Shown here piece by piece: positions 31,810 through 44,100 of a stretch of 64,000 nucleotides of DNA. This stretch comes from Capitella teleta. Lineage: Eukaryota; Annelida; Polychaeta; Capitellidae. The first letter of the stretch is position 1; every line of letters begins with the position of its first letter. A program made the translations under genes and the position numbers. The DNA is taken from assembly GCA_000328365.1 (NCBI GenBank), contig KB299468.1, forward strand, positions 3,750 to 67,749, in the 5' to 3' direction. A model generated the notes under the pieces. The model was not told the DNA's origin and made no database searches. It saw only the letters and a program-made list of their open reading frames with translations.

Positions 31810-34140
31810 TCACGCGGAATCGCAGACGTTTGTCTGGGTAAGTGCATCACTGAGTTTCCTCCAGAATAGGTCTTGAGCTGTGGCGTCACAATCTTCCCAT
31901 TCAAGATACAACTTCTTCTTCAGTACTTGGAAGAGACTTCCAGTAACACAACCAGACGGCAGAGGCTTCAAGATCACTGCCACGATGACGTCATTTCCGG
32001 AATCAAACAATTTACTCCTTGCCATGCTAAACTCAAACTCACACCAGTGACTCTTGATGAAATTGGGAGTGAGCAGTAGCACGGTCTTGCGGCTTTTGTG
32101 GATGCAGTCGACGATGATCTCTTCCAGGACCTCTCCACCTGGAAAGTCCCTGTGGTGCACACACAGATTGAAGCCTCTTTTCTGTTCCATCTCTACTATC
32201 AATTGGTGTTTCACCCATGAAAAGTCGTTGTAGTCATAGGCTACAAATGCATCATAATCATATTCAGCGGTGTCTGCTGATAACGTGAACTGTCGCCAGC
32301 CTTTATTGGTGATATACCACCAATATCTTAACCTCCACCTCTTACAGTATATGAGAACCAGAGCACTCAGAGTAGCTGTGACTAGAAAGGTCACCGTGAC
32401 AGATACGACAATCACCTGCACAGTATTTGGATAGCACTTGTTTCTTAGACCATTCGGATCAAAAGTTCCAAGGGTGTGAATTCCAGCAAAAGAATCTTGA
32501 CAGGTCAATAGATGCTTGTTGTAAATATTAACTTGAGTTGATCGAAGCCAGTTAATAAAATCTAAATCTTGGCATCTACACGACAATGGATTCCGAGAGA
32601 GATCAAGTTCAAAGGAATTAGGCGGGTTATTGCGTGAATTGAGCTGAGCTCTCAATGCTGAAGAAAGAGTGCTGATGTTGTTTCTGGATAAATTTAGAAG
32701 TCTCAAGTTCACAAAGCAGCTCAGATTAATGTTGAACTCAACTATGTTGTTCCCAGTGAGGTTCAGTTCTTGCAGGGATGTTATCCCATCCAGCAAAGAT
32801 GGGGGCATTTGGGAGATGTTATTGAACGACAAATCCAAGACTTCTAGTTTTTGATTTTCTTTGACATTCAGCTTAGCTATGTTTCGGCCGAAATTGTTGT
32901 CGCCAAGTAAGAGCGTTTTCAAAGATTTCATTCTGCTGAAGAGCTTAGGATGGAAGATTGTTAACGCGTTCTCTTGAATATTCAAAAACTCTAGTTGTTG
33001 TAAATTATCTGAGAATCTGATATTGTTCGCGCCATAATAACCAAAGACAGCATTGTTTGAGCCGTCAATATACCGAAAATGCACAGACGGAAGAATGATA
33101 TCTACGTCCCTAAAATGATGGGCCATGACTTCCAAACTTGCACTGACATGCAAACTGTTCAACACAACACGCTCAACCGACACGCATAACTTGTGGAAAT
33201 ATAGAGGTATGTTGGTCGGAGGCATCATTGATTTCAGTAACCAGTACTTATTGCTTGACATGTTGCAGAGTATCTTTGGAACTGGAATGTCAGGAGTAGC
33301 CGTCAAATCTTCAACTGTCCATGGGGCGGGTCGTGACAGTTTGGCCATTTGGTTACTATATTCGATTGAGTACAAGTTGTTGAAAAGTAGCAAGTATCCA
33401 AGTTCTAAAATTCCAGTAGGCTGAGTGGAAGTAATGAAGTTGGTTCTAAATAGATCATTATAACTCACGTCTAGAACACTCAATCCAGGAAAAATAACGT
33501 AAAACTTTGAATAAATCCTCACAAGTCCATTGTTTCTGATACACAGCTCTTTCAGACTTGGAATCTTGCATCCTGTGAAGACTTTCTCAGGTCTGAAGAA
33601 ATCTTGGAAGGTACTTGTTGATGTCTCAGTGGAAAACCGGGTCAAATCTAGTGTTCTCAGCTTTTGCATTTTGCATAAACTTTCTTTCATCAGTCGAGGA
33701 AAGGCGTCCCATTTGAGAACAGTGTTTGACAAGGTCATCCTCTCCATCTTCTCCATACCAGAAAAAGCATCTGCAGTGATATCCAGCTGCAACCGATTCA
33801 GAAAAATTCTAATATTTGGTCGCTCTGGGAAAGACGAGCGACGAAGCCGAATTCTAGAGTAGCAGAAGCGTTTATCGTGGTCAAGAACCAAACCTTCCAA
33901 TTTTTTCAAATGTTCAAAACTTGGAGACAAGTCAGATTGATCAAGCGCATACGCGTCACTCTTGAGCCGTATCAGAAGATAGATTGTGCTTGGATGAATT
34001 TTGGAAACGGTGTGAGTCAAATTTCCAGTGAAACAATCTGCAAAGTTTATTCTTCCTCTGGCATAGCACTTGCAATCCTCTGGACAATCCGAACCTGAAG
34101 TTGTGGCCAAAAAGAATAACAACACAATGGCAGGTCCCAT
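31810..34140 (-). CDS. Toll-like receptor (LRR-TM-TIR), intronless
   Basis: One frame of 776 residues. A signal peptide (MGPAIVLLFFLATTSGS) precedes a cysteine cap (CPEDCKCYARGRINFADC). Leucine-rich repeats follow; the clearest are at about residues 385-510 (LEFLNIQENALTIF, LKTLLLGDNNFG, LEVLDLSFNNISQMP, LQELNLTGNNIVEF, LRLLNLSRNNISTL). One C-terminal cap (NPLSCRCQDLDFINWL) precedes a single membrane span (about 587-612). The cytoplasmic TIR domain (about 637-770) has YDYDAFVAYDYND (box 1), HHRDFPGGEVLEEII (box 2/BB loop with the R-D-x-P-G core) and LFWRKLSDAL (box 3). A single C-terminal cysteine cluster marks the vertebrate-like (sccTLR) form. It should sense microbial or endogenous ligands and signal through TIR adaptors. 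All TIR boxes are present, so it looks functional. The LRR region before residue 350 is divergent. Confidence 0.93.
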   Translation of the reverse strand: MGPAIVLLFFLATTSGSDCPEDCKCYARGRINFADCFTGNLTHTVSKIHPSTIYLLIRLKSDAYALDQSDLSPSFEHLKKLEGLVLDHDKRFCYSRIRLRRSSFPERPNIRIFLNRLQLDITADAFSGMEKMERMTLSNTVLKWDAFPRLMKESLCKMQKLRTLDLTRFSTETSTSTFQDFFRPEKVFTGCKIPSLKELCIRNNGLVRIYSKFYVIFPGLSVLDVSYNDLFRTNFITSTQPTGILELGYLLLFNNLYSIEYSNQMAKLSRPAPWTVEDLTATPDIPVPKILCNMSSNKYWLLKSMMPPTNIPLYFHKLCVSVERVVLNSLHVSASLEVMAHHFRDVDIILPSVHFRYIDGSNNAVFGYYGANNIRFSDNLQQLEFLNIQENALTIFHPKLFSRMKSLKTLLLGDNNFGRNIAKLNVKENQKLEVLDLSFNNISQMPPSLLDGITSLQELNLTGNNIVEFNINLSCFVNLRLLNLSRNNISTLSSALRAQLNSRNNPPNSFELDLSRNPLSCRCQDLDFINWLRSTQVNIYNKHLLTCQDSFAGIHTLGTFDPNGLRNKCYPNTVQVIVVSVTVTFLVTATLSALVLIYCKRWRLRYWWYITNKGWRQFTLSADTAEYDYDAFVAYDYNDFSWVKHQLIVEMEQKRGFNLCVHHRDFPGGEVLEEIIVDCIHKSRKTVLLLTPNFIKSHWCEFEFSMARSKLFDSGNDVIVAVILKPLPSGCVTGSLFQVLKKKLYLEWEDCDATAQDLFWRKLSDALTQTNVCDSA

Positions 34141-34445
34141 CTTCTTGGTGTCATATAATTACAGCAACTTTTCGATTACTGCAAAGGAGGTTTGCATTCG
34201 TCTTCTGACCAAAGAAAGCAATCAATAGGAAAGAGAATGGATTGCTCGGTAAATATAACGCGACGAGAGTACGCATAAAAGTCCGTTCAATAACTAATGA
34301 CGCCTGTAAATGTATCCCAAGCATCCTCTTACAAGTACGCACACAAACTTAACTTTAAAAAAGCCTTTGATGAAGTAATTCACCGATAAAGCAGCATTTC
34401 AATAAGAATATTCAAACTCCTTTAGTCCAATTTGACTTTTCTACA
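34141..34445. promoter_or_regulatory. Proximal upstream region of the Toll-like receptor
   Basis: Only about 305 bp separate the receptor ATG from the TTAA-flanked element. No specific motif is assigned. Confidence 0.3.
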
Positions 34446-34449
34446 TTAA

Positions 34450-35144
34450 AGGGATAGAGAACTGGTTAAAAATGGACTTTGAGTCGTTATTTGATGCACC
34501 AAAAATGATTCCTATGCCTGGCCCACACAAGGAATATCATCGCTAACGATTTCGCGGGAGATATATTGCTAACTAGGCGTGACGTCATGAGCTGTGATGA
34601 AACACCGAGTTCCCCATCTTTTACAATGGGCCTCTTCATATCAGCGTGTCCTGCGACTAAACCCCTGAATATTTTTTTTACTTTCTGTTCTGAAATAGAT
34701 AGAATAATCATTTTGCCACCAGTCAGGCGCGAAAAAAAAATTTTTTTCGCTATTTTTCTTATTTTAACAAGCGATTTTCTAGGACACCTACCACGTTTCT
34801 CATCCTGAAACAGTAAAAAGGTCAGCCAGAGTGCACCACGCATGCGCTTTCGTTTCGTAAACAACAAAGATGTCCTTTTTATGGCGAAGATGATCTGCTC
34901 TGATTGGCTGAAATCGATAGCTTCACGAGGGGAACGGGACCAATCACGACAAGCCCTCAGCTGACGTTTGCCTCCTATACTTCGTAATGGAAGCCATTCT
35001 CCCATAGGCGCAATGCTAACCCCGATATTCGGAATGCATTATTTCCTTACACTTGCATCCAGGCATGGTGTTTTTGGCACGGAATGCTATCAATTGGTGC
35101 TATGAGTCAATAGAACATCACTTAAAATTTAGTTCCCCATCCCT
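34450..35144. mobile_element. TTAA-flanked non-autonomous element upstream of the TLR
   Basis: Bounded by TTAA at 34446-34449 and 35145-35148. The inner ends are inverted repeats (AGGGATAGAGAACT at the left; the right end, reverse-complemented, reads AGGGATGGGGAACT). TTAA duplications are typical of piggyBac-type elements. A 172-codon minus-strand frame (34487-35005) is rich in basic residues and has no transposase signature. The element is GC-richer than its surroundings and contains TGACGTCA-like (34570) and GCATGCGC (34840) sites. Confidence 0.6.
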
Positions 35145-35148
35145 TTAA

Positions 35149-36456
35149 GCCAGACATGCCGCAATCAGACCATAATGAATTGCAAGGCCGACTTTATTAT
35201 GCAGTTTAGTTGCACTATGTATGAGGGTGGCAGTTTGATATTTAATTCCCATAAACTACCTGTAACTCAGTCACAACCGAGGATTGCTGGCTATCAATTT
35301 ACCAGCAATTTGAGTGCTTGGTTAGTTTCCGCATGGCGCTTGCATGATCACGAAAAAAATGGCGAGCACCTCTCAAGTATATGCGCTATATTTGTTAGTT
35401 TGGGGATTTTTTACGTAATTTATTGTAATGCAAGCAACATTACTTGTCTTACATGGTCCTCAACGGAAAGTCGTTAGCATATTGTTGCGTGTCGTTTGGG
35501 TGGTTTTGATTTGTGGCTTATCAGACCGAGTGATTTATTTGTTCAAACCAGGTAAAACAAGCATGCTTCAGATTTCACAACCCAACCACTTTAGGCAACA
35601 GTAACATATATCTGCAGTTTAGCAGTGCAGGTGTGCACTGAAAATCATCGATTTTATTCTCCATACTAACCCTCTTGTAAGAAGAAGAATTTTAACATAT
35701 AACAGGATTATTAATATTCATTATTAATTACTAGCAACACTTAATTACCACTGTATTCCTGGATGGATGACAACGGGATTGTAACTAGTATAAATTTTTT
35801 CGGAGCTCGGTAGTGTAACAGAACACATTGGATTGAAAGAGAATTCAACTTAACAAACTTATGATCATCAGAGAGACACCTGTATATAATAACTATATAT
35901 ACCGGGGGAAAAATCGATTCTATGGAAGATCCCAGGGAGTAAGGGAAGAAGCCAGAGAGTTTAGTAAACAAAGAATAATCTAGTTGATTCCATGTCATTG
36001 GATACTAGTAGCAATCGATGAGTCAACAAGATGAAGTAGAAAGCAAGTCTCCTTCCAGTATGTTCTACGTTATTCTAATTCTGATTAATCGTTTTTCATG
36101 GCATTTACATTATTTGAACGTATGTGTAGGTAAGGTGAGCAATGATTGGGTATTTGTGTGGCATGTAGCCAGGCAATAATAATCATAATTTATTCACGAT
36201 GAAAACAAGGGTCAGCGCATGACAACGGAAAACGAAAATAACGAAAAGAAAATATAGGATAGAAATTAAGGTGACAATTAATCATGCGAACAGTGAACTT
36301 TATACAAAATTAAGTAAAATAGTTACTTAGTGGAAGGTAAATCAAACTAAGGTGTGTGTACAGCTGGCGCTTACACCGATAGCATTTTATAACTATTAAA
36401 AGTACCACTCTCCTCATTGAAGAGGAATTTATTCTCCAATAAGTGCTTCACAGTTT
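35149..36456. other. Intergenic
   Basis: No supported gene; short frames lack signatures. Confidence 0.5.
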
Positions 36457-36460
36457 ATAT

Positions 36461-36940
36461 AGAGTGGGCCAAAAGTAGTCTATCTACTTCAAAACTCTAA
36501 AATTGGCTAAAATGTATCAATTATTTCAAAAATAACTACCTGGTATGGAGTGACTATGTTACTTTGCGCCCATTAATTTTATGGAAAGAAATCAAGTAAA
36601 ATGTCAATTTTGAATGAGGGAGGAACAATTATATGCAAGTGGTGTGTGTGATGGCGAAGAGAGCAAAATCAAATGAGCCCCTGAACGAGCATTAAGGAAT
36701 GTCATGTTTTGTGTGGCGCTTTAATACAAACTGTGGTTTGTTTTGATTTTAAGAGTGCTACTGTCACAACAATAGCACTCTCTAACAGAGACTAACCATA
36801 CCAAGTGTTAATTTCTCTTATCTTTGTGTGGTTTCACACTCAAATCTGTTTTGTAACACTTTCTCAGAAATGCGTTGCACTATTGGAAAGCATTTTTATC
36901 TTCAACATGGAGCAGATTGACTACTTTTGCCCACTCTCTA
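36461..36940 (-). mobile_element. Non-autonomous mariner-like element, copy 2
   Basis: Starts AGAGTGGGCCAAAAGTAGTC and ends with the near complement CTACTTTTGCCCACTCTCTA. The interior is the diverged reverse complement of the element at 16945-17618; both share the AGAGTGCTATTGTTGTGA-type block and the CTCTCTTCGC-type block. It is about 200 bp shorter than copy 1. Confidence 0.7.
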
Positions 36941-36943
36941 TTA

Positions 36944-38062
36944 TTGGTGAGAGTTTGCATTGCTTTACACGTGAATAATATTATAATCAGTATTCTCATT
37001 CGCAAGGGCAAGGCAGCTTCAACCAGATCATAGCAGTGGAATTGCTGGACGATAAGCTGAGTAACTGCAAGCAGGTGCTATATAACCCATAGGTTATAGC
37101 TCGGCGGGTTCAATTGAAAATTCAGGCATTATGGAATGCAACTCTTTGATTCTAGATTCACAATGAATTATATATTAACAAAAACATACATAAATCCATT
37201 ATTTTTTTATTTTTTTTTTTTACAAAACAAGGTTTTGCTGTGAAATATTCGGCCTGGTATACAAATCGTCTCAACGATAGAACGCGCGAGAATCCGCTGG
37301 TTACCATGGGCATGGACACAAGATGTCGATAAATGCAATGTTAGGAGACCAGAAGCTGCGGAAGTATTTTAAACGAAACTTTGGGCATCAAAATCAAGAC
37401 AAAGGTAAACTTTTCGGTATCAATGAGGGAGGAGCACAATGAGGACTGTATAAATTAATGAGGCCCGCAGATTGCCTACAGGTCGTCATGACAAGAGGGC
37501 AGATTAGCCTAAATGCCTCTGCCTCGTTAGTGGGGTCAATGGATGTGACTCTCTTCTGAGCACCTCTTGTCCAGTTTCGGGTGAATTTAGGCGTGAGGCA
37601 ATCTCATGAAATTATGATATCCAAAATGCATGGTGTTAATTAGGCCCATCAAATGCCGTATGAATATGCAGCACATGGTTTGCCATACACAGCTCTTCTA
37701 TCCTTACGAAAATCACCTTTAATCAATAATAACATTCTAATTTTTTCATGAATACATCCCAAAATATTCAAACTAACAACATCTGGCTTTACAGGCTTAC
37801 TAGTTGTTGACTTCTCTTCAAATAATCCGTTTTCAACTTTTCAATCCAAGCGTCGCGGATGTTTGCATTCTGTGACTGTAAAGTCTGTATAAGTAGAACC
37901 GTGGCGATATTAAACTATTTCAGCAGTAAATCTGGCGTCCACAATCATTAACACGAAGCTGTGTGAATGCTGATAATTTTGGTGATATTTTATTTGCGAA
38001 AAAAATGGAAGGAAAGATGGCAGCCTAAAAGTAAAATTAGTGAGGACTCGTCATCAGCTTCA
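36944..38062. other. Intergenic
   Basis: No supported gene; a T tract lies at about 37203-37221. Confidence 0.45.
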
Positions 38063-38232
38063 CTGGTTCCCTGGTCATATATATAATGACACAGGCACAC
38101 ACCGATGACAGGTGGTATCTCATTGGCTGCTATTTATAGTTACATTGCGTCAACTGGTTGTATTCAGCCAATACTGTGAATTCATTCTCACTCGCCTTAC
38201 CTTCTGCGCCATCTTGGGAATTCCGAGTGACG
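38063..38232 (+). repeat. Dispersed repeat, copy 2
   Basis: Direct-oriented partner of 29437-29600, diverged by scattered substitutions and small gaps. It is followed by GAGTGACGTCATATG, which is not shared. Confidence 0.75.
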
Positions 38233-39270
38233 TCATATGAAATCGAGTGAAATGGATGTACCAAAATAGGGGTGAATTTTTATCGGTGTGTGCCGTTGCT
38301 TCTTTTCAGTAGCGCCGGAGACCAGTGAAGTCATCAGTATGACCTATGCATGGCTGATCCGCGGCGATCGGGATCTGACAAAGTGCAGGGTGCGAATGTG
38401 TGAGATCTAAAAGTGGCATTGGGTGCATGGTCATTGTAGCACGCAGAACCGTGTGAGCATCTTACATTTGCCGTTTCAAGCGTTCTTTGGTCCGTCGTGT
38501 GAAATTAACCGTGGATATGAGGCATTTTTTGCGGCTGTATTTATTACGCAATCTCATTCAAAACAGTTGACTAGATTTCAATGTATAATGTGTATCATAG
38601 ATGGATTTGAACGACAATCATTTTTAGAGTATAAACATTACAAGGTGAGTTAATATAAATTAGTATCAGTACCATTAACATTGTTATTATTATAATAATG
38701 CATGAAAATGCGTATTTAATTTTTATAGTAACCAAAAAAACTGCAAGGCGAGGGAGTGTGGTGGACATCAAGACAATAACTATGTGTCGTCCCGTTTGTT
38801 TGCTAAATTGTTAATCCTTAGCATGAATAAACACAAGATTGACAAAACAATGGTTTCCTCGTTGTATTATATACAGTGACACACTTACAAACCTTACCAA
38901 CTTGATAGAATATTATTGAAAATGTTTAGCATTGTTTACACATTCAATTATCATAATTTATGATAACATCAAAGGTCATTGAAAGTTTCATAGCTCCATG
39001 AAAGCAATGTTACTTAATACTTATACCCGAGATATTTAGGCATTCATCTACAACACAAGATTTATATAACAACCTGTATCACAACCTAAAGTCATTGACT
39101 AATCAAGCATAATTAAATAAATGTAATCCTGATTAACTACTCTCGACATACTCGATCAATCACAGCCAGTTTTGAATGACATCTCAGCCAATCACAATTG
39201 AGATAACACGCATCACTCATAAGTTAATATCTATAATATATAATGGTTCCCAGAAGACAATATTCAATAT
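38233..39270. other. Intergenic, 3' of the SLC45 gene
   Basis: No supported coding exon; the right part is presumed 3' untranslated sequence of the minus-strand transporter gene. Confidence 0.45.
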
Positions 39271-41175
39271 TCATAGCCCCAGATAGACCACTTTTGTGGC
39301 GCACAACGCTCCACAAGCTGAGAGCATAGCGGCGGCACCCATGACCGCCTTGGTAGTGCCCAGCGACTGGACGATTGACCCCATGCATGAGGACAACAAG
39401 AACTGGGCAACGAATACCATAGAGCTGACCACTGCAACATCTGTGCCCAAACCTCGAACCTCGCTGACCATATTAGATTGGCTCTCGGATTCATCATCAT
39501 CACCAAACTGAAAAGAACTTTGTATCAGACCTTCCGTGTTCTGAGATCTATAAATCAACAATTTTGAAATGACCTACGTGTTGACTTGAGTGATAGTGAG
39601 CCACCAGTAGATACGGCATCGTGAAGAGAGTAGCATACATTACACCAGCGCATGGAGATAGCACAAAAACCGCTACCGGTCGAGGGAGGAATACCATCAT
39701 GGTGGCGCCAAAGGTGTAGATCAGTTGACTTATTACGTACACTGGTCGAGCACCTAGAAATATAATATGATACAAGAGGGCATAACCGAACAGTTCTCTT
39801 CCATCATCTATGAATGAATGAGAGGCAAACTTTCACTATTGTACTCACCAAACCTGGATATCAGTTTCTCCAAACTGAGAGAATAACAAGAGCACGAGGC
39901 TGAGTAGAGAGACATTGCCAGTGACCCGATCCTGACCCCCTCTTCATATAAAGCATGTTGCTCTGTACCTGGGGCAGCAGAGGGACTTCCTCCGAACACA
40001 GCTTGTCCTACAAAATCAGTGAAATACAAAGAGTAGCACACCAGTGACATCCAACAGAAAAGGTTAGTCACACAAAGAATGCGAAGTGCTCTGGGCATGT
40101 GAATAATAGTCTTGAGATAATGTTTGAGGCTGACTTCAGATGGCAAAGGGAGATGAGGTGTATCTGAGACATTCTGCTCGGTTTTCACAGCTCCGTAATC
40201 AGGTACCTCGTCGTCATCCTCTTCATTAGAGAACCGTCGATACTTTTTGTTGTCGTGCTTCACTTTTTTGTGTTGCAGATGAGCTTCACCAACTCCCAAT
40301 TTATCCAGGGGAACTTCTTTGATGGCTGTGATGGTCATGACGACACACACGATGTGGATCAGCAACACGAGAGTGAAGACTACCTTGACGTGTCCTCCAA
40401 GGCTCTCTCCAAACGTTGTGCTGCTCCAGTTGATGCCACCCATGATGTACCCTAAGGAACCCCCAAACCCTGCCATCACAGTGAAGGTCCCCAGTCCCAC
40501 TGCGTGGTCCTCTGGGGTACTCACATCCAAAAGGTAGGTGCGACATGGAGATTGACAGGCGTCACAACTGAAGTCTAGTAAGACGACGCCAATCACCGTG
40601 AATAGGATGCTGAGAGGATGAGGCCGCTGTATCCACGGTGCCATAGTTGGGGGTGGTGGTGTTGTCACATTGGTAGTGATGTTGGTTGCGTCATCAAACC
40701 CTGAAGTGGTGTTGCTGGGAGTGGCATAAACATCCCCTAGTAACCTCCCAAAGCGTTCCCCGTTCGGAACAAGTATCAGCCCTATGATGATTCCTATCGA
40801 GAGCATCACTATGAACGGTCGACGTCGTCCAAATTTGGAGGAACATCGATCACTAATGGAGCCAAAGACAGGAACCAGGAAAAAGCCCAGGACGGGACTC
40901 AAACACCAGACTAACGTCATGTAGACGACTGGTACGCCAATCTTCAGTAGTATAGGACTCACGAATGCTGTCTCAGCAGCATAGCAGAACTCAATTCCAC
41001 AAACTGCTGCGCTCAGCAGAACAAGCTGCATCCGGGTTTTCCGTTGGACGATGTGGCTGAAATCGCCATCGGTGTCGACGAGCCGTGACGTCACAAGACC
41101 TAGCACTCGGTCGTAATCGACATCACGGAGGTTCTTCAGAGTGCGGATGGAGGAGGTCAGTATTCCTATCGACAT
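39271..41175 (-). CDS. SLC45-family proton/sugar transporter
   Basis: Three minus-strand exons (39849-41175, 39578-39753, 39271-39507) join in phase 1 and phase 0 to give 579 residues. The sequence is a major-facilitator protein: CGIEFCYAAETAFVSPILL in the first span, SISDRCSSKFGRRRPFIVML holding the S-D-R...G-R-R-R-P signature of SLC45 and plant sucrose transporters, LDFSCDACQSPCRTYLLDV in a mid-N-terminal span, and an acidic loop (SNEEDDDEVPDYG) between the two halves. An N-glycosylation-rich loop (NTTSG, NITTN, NVTT) lies between early spans. The protein should move sugars with protons across a plasma or organelle membrane. The last exon (FGDDDESESQSN and two spans) completes the 12-span fold. 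A CTTTCAG acceptor just before the ATG suggests an untranslated first exon further upstream. Confidence 0.88.
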
Positions 41176-44100
41176 CGTGGTGAATGGTCAATTGCCTGAA
41201 AGGAGGTCATCAGGTTAAATATTATTTCAATCATTGCTTCAAACGACTTCATAATTAATAGATATACTTATGGCATTATAGAACACTTCAAATCCTCAGG
41301 CTAATCCAATATGACCAATTTAGTACAATTTTATAAATACTATGGTAGCTGGAACTTTGATGTGATGTCGTGAGCCATGATTCCTATATTTTCACGGTGA
41401 GTAAATGTCATAATTGGCCTAAGACAGAAGACACCGTCTGCTCCGCCCCATCACACGCCCCATCAGGCAGTGGATGCTTTCTTCTGCTGCAATTATTGTT
41501 ATGCATTTGACCATTGTTACCCAACACCCAGCTATTGAATTGACTTTACTTTTAAAAGTTCCTTTAGACATTTTTGAGGCTTGGCCCTTTCATGTTTTCA
41601 ATGCCAGGCTCTGTAATTTTGTGTAATCGATCAATAAGCACGACAGAGGAGATCAAAAATGGACATGACGTAATTATAACAGTCATAAAGCACCATATGA
41701 CATCCCCAATACCCCTTCTAAGCCCTTCGTTAGCGGAGAGGCCAAGAACCGCTGCTTTATGACTTGTCTGCTGCGGCCTCGACTGACGTCATATCAATTT
41801 CTTCGTGCGGACAGCGGTGATATCCCTCAACACGTTTTCAGCATCAGAAATAGCTCATATTTCGACATCTGCATAAAAGACAAGATATCTGACATCTTCA
41901 TATGGAGGCAATCCGGAAGTGGATTCCGCCAGAGAAAAACCACGTGACTATTATTCCGAGTGTTATGTAAACGGTTTCCCATGGCAACTGACACAACGCT
42001 TGTACGACCTTCCTGACGGATGTCTTCTTTTTTTTTCTTTCTTTCTTTTTTCGGGGTCGGTGTGTTTGTTGAAATGTGCACAATTTCGTGTAAGCGTTTT
42101 ATTTAGTCTAGCGAGTAATTGCAGTCACATTGCGTATATCTATGTTGTAAAACTATACCTGGTCTAGCATATCTGACACTGTATCATTCCCTTATTAGTG
42201 ATAAAAATACACGACAAAAAATATCCTCAAGTACTAAGCATCTCTTTGAGCGTTTTCTGATTGCAAAATGAAGAGATCGTCCTGTGTATCGTATAAGCAC
42301 CAAGAAAATATTCAGCAACATGCTCATTGTGAATTACCATAATTGGATTATTCACCTTACATGTACATTGCAGAGCCAGGTATACGCAATGTAACGTGGA
42401 TGCACATGCAATATGGTTATAATTAGTATCCCTAACAGAGAAGAAGCTCACTGGTCAATTGCTTATGCCTTATAGAGAACACGAGCACTCCATTTGACTC
42501 GATGCTCTCACCCTTAGTACAATATCATATTTTAACAAAGGGATTTGAGAACTCTATAATTGGATTGATCAAGTTTTTGGGGTTAAATAGAAGGCTGGTG
42601 TTTCAAGTTCGTATTTATACCCCGACAAACCGAATGATACCCAGGATTTTGAGATTTTTCGTGAAATTGACAGATCCAGTAAGTTTAGTAGAACATGAAT
42701 GGTTACAATTGTTGTTTTGATACATTTTGATGGTCAATTGGCGTATTTTAAGTACTGCTGAAAGTCGTCAATATATTCATATCACCTACTATGTATTCAT
42801 TCAATAAATTCAAATTAAAAAATCTACTTGGGCTATTAATGTAAAGTCAAAGGAAATAATGTAGAGGAAGCGATGAAAATATTTTAGAAGAGTCATTAAT
42901 ACGAGCTATATAGAAAGGATTTTTCTATATTATAGGTAATAATTATATTAACTCGAACCACTTGCTATGGTTTCCAATATCCTGGATTGAAGTCAAGAGA
43001 ACATCAAAAAAAGAAAGACAATTGCAAATGCATGTTGTTTGAACTCAAGACAAATAAATAATATGTGTACCTAATATCTTGCATAAAATCTTAAATATTG
43101 TATCTGGGATTTGCGTAAAAATAAAGAACACAATAAAATGTGTTAACGCAAATTCTACATGTAATCTTACGAGTAGATAAGTATACTTCCATTCGACGAT
43201 AAAATATCATAACATCACTCTTCAAACAAAGAACAATTAAAACCTATCATAAAACTTACGTATGTATGTATAACTATAGCTCAAATCTGACAAAACTAAC
43301 CTGTATAATCACTGTAATCACTGCAGCAGTACAATTCGTTTGCAACTTGTTCAGAGAGAAAATGGGCGAGTCTCTGTGAAGCAGAAGAGCAGAAGCAATG
43401 GCACCTCGCTCTCTCCTTCTAATTGCAAGTAAAGCAACTCTCGAACGTGAGCTCACAAGGAAGAGAAGAGACACACCCCGTCGCCGGTCGCTTTCTTTGC
43501 CACATGCCCCTGTTCCATCGATTCACACGAACGAACCCTCTCTTGCTTAAGAAGGAATGAAGATCTCCTGTCGTGCTAGTTTCCCTTCCTTCCTTCTTCT
43601 GTGATGGATGATTACCAAGAGAAGTTATTATAATAACATTGATGTTGATTTTTAGGGATGAGCAACTTCTGGCTAAGATGACATTGAAGTTTGTTTTGGG
43701 ATTTAGTTATAATATATAAGCGTTGCACTATTTCATGTTTACCTGCTGTACCCGTATTATTCCGGCATATAGACCACTCAAAATTCTACTTGTGCATCGG
43801 GTCCCCAAACATTAGCCCGGAACCGGGGTTTCTCAGCCCTACTCTTATCGATAAATTGAAGCACTGCATATTTACCGAGTTATTGTAATTAGAATTTAAA
43901 TTCATAATCGTAATACGTGTATGTATTAGAACCAGCAATGCTTAATGATTTTTTTTTTTTTTTTTTTTTTTTTCTACGCCGGTCGTTGGTGCTGGAAACA
44001 ACCGGACCAATGAGCATCAGCGCCCACATATTATAATCCATATCTCCGATGACCTCCTGACCCCATAATCTACCTTTGCAGCTAATTCTCCGCCTCTTAC

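Noticed and set aside
34487-35005. 172-codon minus-strand frame
   Set aside because: It lies wholly inside the TTAA-flanked element, is highly basic and shows no transposase or host-protein signature.
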